Assembly: GCF_022808615.1 (NCBI RefSeq)
Contig: NZ_JAKZKS010000015.1
Coordinates: 1 to 64,000, forward strand
Direction: 5' to 3'
Length of the DNA stretch: 64,000 bases
Source of the DNA: Bacillus sp. FJAT-47783
Lineage (GTDB): Bacteria > Bacillota > Bacilli > Bacillales > Aeribacillaceae
In this document: positions 59,859 to 64,000 of the stretch, piece by piece
Layout: every line of letters begins with the position of its first letter
Position numbering within the stretch: the stretch's first letter is position 1
The notes under the pieces: generated by a model
Told to the model about the DNA's origin: nothing
Databases searched by the model: none
The model's input: the letters and a program-made list of their open reading frames with translations, nothing else
Program-made: the position numbers and the translations under genes

Positions 59859-60059
59859 ATGTTATCAGGTAAAGTAAAATGGTTTAATGCAGAAAAAGGT
59901 TTCGGATTCATCGAGCGCGAAGGTGGAGAAGACGTATTCGTACACTTCACAGCGATCCAAACTGACGGATTCAAATCTTTAGACGAAGGTCAAGCTGTTA
60001 CATTCGAAATCGTTGAAGGTAACCGTGGACCTCAAGCAGCTAACGTTCAAAAAGCGTAA
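59859..60059 (+). CDS. cspD: cold-shock protein (CspB/CspD type)
   Basis: 66 residues, the standard length. OB-fold RNA chaperone with RNP1 (KGFGFIERE) and RNP2 (VFVHFTAI) and the leading [14 protein letters not shown]. It binds single-stranded RNA and DNA at low temperature. Ribosome site TTTAGGAGGA. Structured leader with promoter upstream and terminator downstream; monocistronic. Which csp paralogue it is cannot be settled from this window alone. Confidence 0.93.
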   Translation: MLSGKVKWFNAEKGFGFIEREGGEDVFVHFTAIQTDGFKSLDEGQAVTFEIVEGNRGPQAANVQKA

Positions 60060-60068
60060 TGATAATAT

Positions 60069-60100
60069 AAAAAAGGTGACACACATCGTCACCTTTTTCT
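60069..60100 (+). terminator. terminator of csp
   Basis: AAAAAGGTGAC pairs with GTCACCTTTTT around a short loop. Confidence 0.95.
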
Positions 60101-60527
60101 ATTTTCTCTCCGTTTTTTCTACCCCTTATTTTTCGAAAACTTTTCCAATACTGTTCATTTTGTTTTATTAAAGAAACGAGTTTAACATCTGATTCACGCT
60201 GGCGCGGCCAAGGAGCCGTAAGGATGAAAGAGAGGCAGGGCTTTCATTGTTTTAGATGAAACGAACGGATTTATGAAAACTTCTAGAACAAGAAAAGATT
60301 GACGTATGTAGTAGAAAGAAAAACTCTTTTACATGATCGATAACAAAAATATGAGTTAAAACGAGAAGTAGTTCGCTTGTTCCCCCTCTGATTCCTACCT
60401 TTGAAATCAGAGGGGAAAATTAGCTGCAAAGATCTGGAATAAAGACCATTCTTTAATTTATCCTATTACAAAACATATAAGATGTGTTATTCTTACATAA
60501 AAAGGAAACTTTTTGGATAGGTGATAC
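60101..60527. other. spacer with two hairpins, no gene seen
   Basis: ATGAAAG/CTTTCAT with TGTTTT (about 60225-60255) and CCCCTCTGATT/AAATCAGAGGGG (60383-60415) are stable hairpins. The second lacks a U-run on either strand. No ORF has a ribosome site. It may hold a small RNA, but no promoter pair is convincing. Confidence 0.35.
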
Positions 60528-60530
60528 ATG

Positions 60531-61229
60531 ATGGAAAAGGTTGTATGTGAAAAACGTTCTTATTCGAAAAAAATAACGACACATGATCACGAGTACGGTC
60601 AATTTCTTTTTCCGTTGCAAGGTTCGCTTGAGCTGAACACCGATAAACGAATGGTCAATTTATCCGAAGGACACTGTTTATATTTACCCCCTAATTGTTT
60701 ACACCTATTTCGCTCATTAAATGTAAATGAATTTTTAGTTGTTGATATCCCTACGATTTATTTTCAGAATGAGCATGAGCAATCAGAGATTTTTATGAAA
60801 ATGGATAGCAAATGGAATTCCTTACTTTTTTTACTGCTTGAAGAATTAAAGGAACAAAAAGGAAATTCCTCTGCTGTAAGTCATCTCGTTCAATATATGG
60901 CGAAAAAGCTGGAAAAGCCGTCTTATCCTTCCATTGCCTACATTCACAAACATTATAAAGAAACGATACGTGTCGAAGAGTTAGCGAAGCTTGAGCACTA
61001 TCATCCAGCTTATTATTCCGCTTGGTTTAAAGATGTAACGGGGAAAAGTCCTGTTCAATACATCCAATCGCTCAAGTTAAAAGAGGCAAAACGTCTGCTC
61101 CTTGAAACAGATTGGTCGATTACACGAATAAGTCAAGAAGTTGGTTTCGAACATGCTTCCTCTCTGACGCGATTATTTTTAAAGCAAGAACAGATGACGC
61201 CGGTTAATTTCCGAAAAATCATAAAATAG
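60531..61229 (+). CDS. AraC-family regulator with cupin sensor
   Basis: 232 residues from ATG 60531 (GGATAGGTG upstream; ATG 60528 is one codon earlier). N-terminal cupin-like ligand domain (THDHEYGQFLFPLQGSLEL, SEGHCLYLPPNCLHLF) and C-terminal double HTH (about 135-230: RVEELAKLEHYHPAYYSAWF, ISQEVGFEHASSLTRLF). It lies 90 bp before an EamA-type exporter, its probable target. Inducer unknown. Confidence 0.9.
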   Translation: MEKVVCEKRSYSKKITTHDHEYGQFLFPLQGSLELNTDKRMVNLSEGHCLYLPPNCLHLFRSLNVNEFLVVDIPTIYFQNEHEQSEIFMKMDSKWNSLLFLLLEELKEQKGNSSAVSHLVQYMAKKLEKPSYPSIAYIHKHYKETIRVEELAKLEHYHPAYYSAWFKDVTGKSPVQYIQSLKLKEAKRLLLETDWSITRISQEVGFEHASSLTRLFLKQEQMTPVNFRKIIK

Positions 61230-61319
61230 GTCAAAATTTATCTTAAATCCGGTTAAAAATGAGAGGTAGGTATACATTAAAATGGTATTATCACATCTTT
61301 TTTAGAGGGGAGCAGGAAG

Positions 61320-62213
61320 TTGAAGCGAAACCTTTCCTTTGTGCTTATATTATGTGCTGCGGTCTTGTGGGGAACAACGGGTACGACGCAAGCGTTCGCT
61401 CCTGAGCATACAAACCCTATTTCATTTGGAACGATGCGCCTCGTTTTTGGTGGTGCGACGATGCTTTTATTTGTTCTTTTGCAGCGGAAATTATTTGTAA
61501 AAAATTGGAGGTATAAATACGCTCTCCTAGCAGCGATAAGTATGGCTTGCTATCAACCATTATTTTTTACAGGAGTAAAATTGACGGGAATTGCAGTCGG
61601 AACAGTTGTTGGAATTGGCAGTGCGCCTATTTTGGCTGGACTATTAGAGTGGCTCTTTAGGAAGAAAAAGCCGAAAATGAATTGGTATATCGCCACTTTC
61701 TTTGCATTGTCTGGTTGTATTATGCTTTTTGGCAATCAAAGTTCACTTTTTATTGATCCGCTCGGTATTGCTCTCTCGATTGGGGCAGGGCTTTCATTTG
61801 CTGTGTATACGATCATAAGTAAGGAGTTACTTGAGACGCATACCCCAGATGTCGTTGTCGCTGTTGTTTTCTCTATGAGTGCTTGCTTTTTATTGCCGTT
61901 CTTATTTTTCACAGATCTCACATGGCTCTTTGAATTTCGTGGCCTTGCGACAAGTTTATATCTCGGTGTATTTGCAACAGGTTTTGCTTATTTATTGTTT
62001 GCAAAGGGGCTTTCTCATGTACCATCTTCAACGGCCGTTACGCTTACATTAGCAGAACCGTTAACAGCCACTCTTTTAGGCGCTTTTATTATTGGAGAAG
62101 CACTATCCTTTACCTCATGGGTTGGCATAGCACTTTTATTAATGGCGATTATCATCTTGTCCATGACATCTAATAAACAACATGTACAGCAAGTAACCGT
62201 TGTACGTGATTAA
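61320..62213 (+). CDS. EamA/DMT-family exporter
   Basis: 297 residues from TTG 61320 (GGGGAG 9 bp upstream). Ten membrane segments as two EamA repeats, with the typical starts LCAAVLWGTTGTTQAFA and ALSIGAGLSFAVYTIISKE and the repeated ...GLILL... helices; short hydrophilic tail. Drug/metabolite transporter superfamily, often amino-acid or metabolite exporters. The AraC regulator just upstream probably controls it. Confidence 0.9.
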   Translation: MKRNLSFVLILCAAVLWGTTGTTQAFAPEHTNPISFGTMRLVFGGATMLLFVLLQRKLFVKNWRYKYALLAAISMACYQPLFFTGVKLTGIAVGTVVGIGSAPILAGLLEWLFRKKKPKMNWYIATFFALSGCIMLFGNQSSLFIDPLGIALSIGAGLSFAVYTIISKELLETHTPDVVVAVVFSMSACFLLPFLFFTDLTWLFEFRGLATSLYLGVFATGFAYLLFAKGLSHVPSSTAVTLTLAEPLTATLLGAFIIGEALSFTSWVGIALLLMAIIILSMTSNKQHVQQVTVVRD

Positions 62214-62397
62214 ATGAAGGATCATCTGTGGCGACAATCGAAGACTGGATGAAACTTGTTATCCCTTGTTGGGACGATTTTTAAATGAAGTCATAAAGCC
62301 AAGCTATAAGGCTTTCTATTGAATTAGGAAATGATCATGGGGATTTTTCAGTGTTGTATTAGCGGATAAAGTTTTATCCATGAAAATGAATAGTCCC

Positions 62398-62440
62398 GCC
62401 ATTTTTGATGAAAGGGGTGATTCTCATCAAAAAATGGGGG
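62398..62440. repeat. long inverted repeat before a tiny ORF
   Basis: CCATTTTTGATGA and TCATCAAAAAATGG pair with one bulged base around a 12-nt loop containing AAGGGGTGA. The 3' arm runs straight into GGGGGAT, the ribosome site of the 22-codon ORF at 62448. Confidence 0.6.
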
Positions 62441-62447
62441 ATCACAA

Positions 62448-62516
62448 ATGAAAAAAAGACTTTCTGCAAGTTTCATTATATTTCGGATGATTCTTTTTAG
62501 TCTTTGTATATTTTAA
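62448..62516 (+). CDS. 22-residue hydrophobic peptide (possible)
   Basis: Starts MKKRLSASFIIF and ends SLCIF: a basic head and a single hydrophobic helix. GGGGGAT lies 8 bp upstream of the ATG, and the inverted repeat at 62398-62440 immediately precedes that site. The form resembles small membrane peptides, including type I toxins, but there is no promoter evidence and chance cannot be excluded. No matching antisense RNA was identified. Confidence 0.35.
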   Translation: MKKRLSASFIIFRMILFSLCIF

Positions 62517-62559
62517 TAATTTTTGTAATATAATTTTGTGTAAAGATACAATAAAACAA

Positions 62560-62590
62560 AAAAAACGGGCGATCGCCCGTTTTTTTTGTT
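62560..62590. terminator. bidirectional terminator next to ctaM
   Basis: ACGGGCGATCGCCCGT (62565-62580), a perfect palindrome, has an A-run before and a T-run after, so it works in both directions. It ends the minus-strand ctaM transcript and anything from the plus strand. Confidence 0.93.
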
Positions 62591-63142
62591 TTAATAATAT
62601 GGGGAAATTAATAAGTAAACGAGCACCCCTGTAAAACTAACGTATAACCAGATTGGCATTGTCCATTTTACAATTTTTCGGTGCTTTTCAACTTGTCTTG
62701 TCATGCCCCAGAAAAAGGCAAATAATGCAAGTGGTACGATAATAGCAGCTAAAATGCTATGAGAAGTTAGAATGAATAAGTAAAACATTTTCTCAAAGCC
62801 TGCACCGCCGTGACGAGTAGGCTCTGTTGATAAGAAATGATACGTTAAATAAGAAATAAAGAAAAGCGCCGTTGATGAAAAGGCAGCAAAAATGAAATTG
62901 CGATGTACAGTAATATTTTTCTTTTTAATCGCAAAAAGGGCTGATAATAAGAATACAAATGTAAAACTGTTTAAAATCGCATTAATGCGAGGAAAAATGG
63001 TTAAATCAAAATGAACTTCTCCTCTATATCCAATAGGGGAAAAGAATAAAATTAAAATGATCGCATTTATAACGATTGAAAGACTCACAACGAGTGGCGT
63101 GAAGTTTTTTTGCTTACCAGTTTGGTTGTTTGTCTGTTCCAT
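62591..63142 (-). CDS. ctaM: CtaM/YozB-like DUF420 membrane protein
   Basis: 183 residues from the ATG at 63140-63142 (GGAGCGGG upstream; an in-frame start nine codons earlier lacks a site). Five membrane helices with the DUF420 pattern: PRINAILNSFTFVFLL, TVHRNFIFAAFSSTALFFISYLTYHF (broken by loops), HSILAAIIVPLALFAF and KHRKIVKWTMPIWLYVSFTGV. CtaM is needed to mature cytochrome aa3-type oxidase in Staphylococcus; B. subtilis YozB is the homologue. No oxidase genes are adjacent here. Confidence 0.88.
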   Translation of the reverse strand: MEQTNNQTGKQKNFTPLVVSLSIVINAIILILFFSPIGYRGEVHFDLTIFPRINAILNSFTFVFLLSALFAIKKKNITVHRNFIFAAFSSTALFFISYLTYHFLSTEPTRHGGAGFEKMFYLFILTSHSILAAIIVPLALFAFFWGMTRQVEKHRKIVKWTMPIWLYVSFTGVLVYLLISPYY

Positions 63143-63352
63143 AGTCCCGCTCCTTAAGTTTTTTTTCATTCATTATCTATTCTACCATTTCATCCGAAAA
63201 TGAAAAGTGACAGAGTCATGAACATCCATTTTCGTTTTCTTCTAAAGGAAAAAATAAATAAATATGGTCTTGTCCAAAATCTTATATTAAAAAAATTGTT
63301 AGAGAATGACAATTGTGATACTATGACAATCGGTGATTGATTTCAAGGAAAG

Positions 63353-63443
63353 TGAAACTTCATCCAACAAAATTTTGTTTATATTCGATGGGATGACTAA
63401 AAGTTCTTGTATCCTAAGAACGTGGGTGTCCGTCAAGAGTGGG
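63353..63443 (-). repeat. dispersed structured repeat, copy F (inverted, shortened)
   Basis: Read on the minus strand it begins CCCACTCTTGACGG after TTTTCAT and ends GGATGAAGTTTC, the two ends of copy A; the body is much reduced. It is the only copy in the minus orientation. It lies in the spacer upstream of the C39-like peptidase gene. Confidence 0.5.
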
Positions 63444-63465
63444 ATGAAAATTAGAGGTGAATGTA

Positions 63466-64000
63466 GTGAAGAAGTTTGTCTTGGTAAGCCTATTGACGAT
63501 TATTTCGATCACAATAATATACGGGGCTATTTTTCAAAAAGGGGAGGAAATAATACGGGTTTGGGATCAAATAGTAACTGAGTTCAAAATGAATCGTGCT
63601 ATTCAGAACGTATTACCGGTTCCTAAAAGTAAACAACTCGATGTTCCGTTAATCAATCAAATGGCTGCCCCACGTTTATATAACGGATGTGAAGTTACGA
63701 GCTTGGCGATGATTTTACAATACCACGGTATCGTAGTTTCGAAAAATGAATTAGCTGAAAACGTTCCAACTGTTCCATTAACTTATAAAAATGGACTAAA
63801 GGGAAACCCGAATGAAGGGTTTGTTGGCGATATGGAAAATGGGCCTGGTCTATCTGTTTATCACAAGCCGATCTTTCAATTAGCTAAGCAATACGTAGGG
63901 AAGAGAGTACAAGATTTAACAGGGAGTGAGCCAGAAGTCATTTACGAACAGATTCGAAAGGATTTACCGGTTTGGGTGATCGTCACGAATACGTTTCAAC
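63466..64000 (+). CDS. C39-like peptidase domain protein (partial, runs off the window)
   Basis: At least 178 residues from GTG 63466, with AGAGGTGA 6 bp upstream. An N-terminal hydrophobic segment (3-22) anchors or exports it. After a linker, LDVPLINQMAAPRLYNGCEV with Cys75, then TSLAMILQYHG, fits the cysteine-protease-like C39_2 fold (YvpB-type); EGFVGDM and GLSVYHKPI follow the same family pattern. The catalytic His/Asp lie beyond or near the window end. Probably an extracytoplasmic hydrolase. Confidence 0.85.
   Translation, partial: MKKFVLVSLLTIISITIIYGAIFQKGEEIIRVWDQIVTEFKMNRAIQNVLPVPKSKQLDVPLINQMAAPRLYNGCEVTSLAMILQYHGIVVSKNELAENVPTVPLTYKNGLKGNPNEGFVGDMENGPGLSVYHKPIFQLAKQYVGKRVQDLTGSEPEVIYEQIRKDLPVWVIVTNTFQ

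Noticed and set aside
63333-63581. 82-codon frame containing VSVKSGMK
   Set aside because: It runs through repeat copy F and into the wrong frame of the C39-like gene, which has its own ribosome site and a recognisable active-site region.

Overview
The window is 64 kb of A+T-rich chromosome from a spore-forming Bacillaceae (Bacillus sensu lato / Geobacillus-Anoxybacillus relatives). The evidence is an S-box (SAM-I) riboswitch in front of metIC, two KinB-like sporulation kinases, a nagA-nagB-nagR operon, a CtaM (YozB-like) oxidase-assembly protein, an alcohol dehydrogenase very like thermophilic Bacillus ADH-T behind a Rex box, strong Shine-Dalgarno sequences with frequent TTG/GTG starts, and U-rich hairpin terminators.

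Layout. 1-900: end of an unknown gene, a structured dispersed repeat, then the met promoter, SAM riboswitch and terminator. 901-3187: metI-metC. 3617-7175: a TRAP-TAXI transporter operon (receptor, DUF1850 protein, fused permease). 7480-10473: tRNA-Val(GAC) and a 2.9-kb accessory element flanked by a 43-bp duplication of the tRNA 3' half; it carries a decayed integrase-like fragment, a lipoprotein and a coupled pair ending in a HIRAN protein. 10751-15611: lipoproteins, a thiol peroxidase-like protein, a nitrilase/GNAT pair (split version of a YhcX-type fusion) and an RQC-domain protein. 15745-17086: an Rpn-type PD-(D/E)XK nuclease followed by a free-standing second copy of its repeat-bearing C-terminus. 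17272-20483: a two-component system divergent from a secreted metalloprotease-like protein. 21258-24416: Na+/solute symporter operon, Yip1-like membrane protein, DJ-1/PfpI protein. 24761-33625: two KinB-like kinases, CBS-ACT protein, nucleobase permease, YbaK deacylase, K+ channel, small ORFs, ADH.

34047-44696 is a catabolic block: GntR/FCD regulator, promoter with repeated operator-like motifs, a lutA'-'lutC deletion remnant, an amino-acid permease, a divergent Glu/Leu/Phe/Val-type dehydrogenase and a complete 2-oxoacid dehydrogenase complex (E2-E3-E1alpha-E1beta). Together these could import an amino acid, deaminate it and convert the oxoacid to acyl-CoA. Remnants of an MFS transporter and a glcD-type dehydrogenase close the block. 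44892-50354 is a second amino-acid operon: an RpiR regulator, M20 amidohydrolase, GNAT, N-succinylamino-acid racemase and a YkvI-type membrane protein, the set known from Geobacillus for irreversible D- to L-amino-acid conversion. 50423-53837 is GlcNAc catabolism (nagA-nagB-nagR plus a frameshifted SIS gene) with a NagR-like operator.

54170-64000: CNNM/CorC protein, a 13-unit minisatellite, a metallo-beta-lactamase/TetR operon with two operators placed on its promoter, topoisomerase III, a promoter-hairpin leader upstream of a cold-shock gene, AraC regulator and EamA exporter, CtaM, and the start of a C39-like peptidase.

Two families of non-coding repeats run through the window: structured relics resembling ends of IS200/IS605 elements (six copies) and arrays of about 20-bp period in gene-end spacers (six sites). 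The most interesting locus is the Rpn nuclease with its duplicated stand-alone tail, which matches the architecture of intragenic RpnL/RpnS toxin-antitoxin phage-defence systems. All assignments come from reading the sequence; no database search was run.
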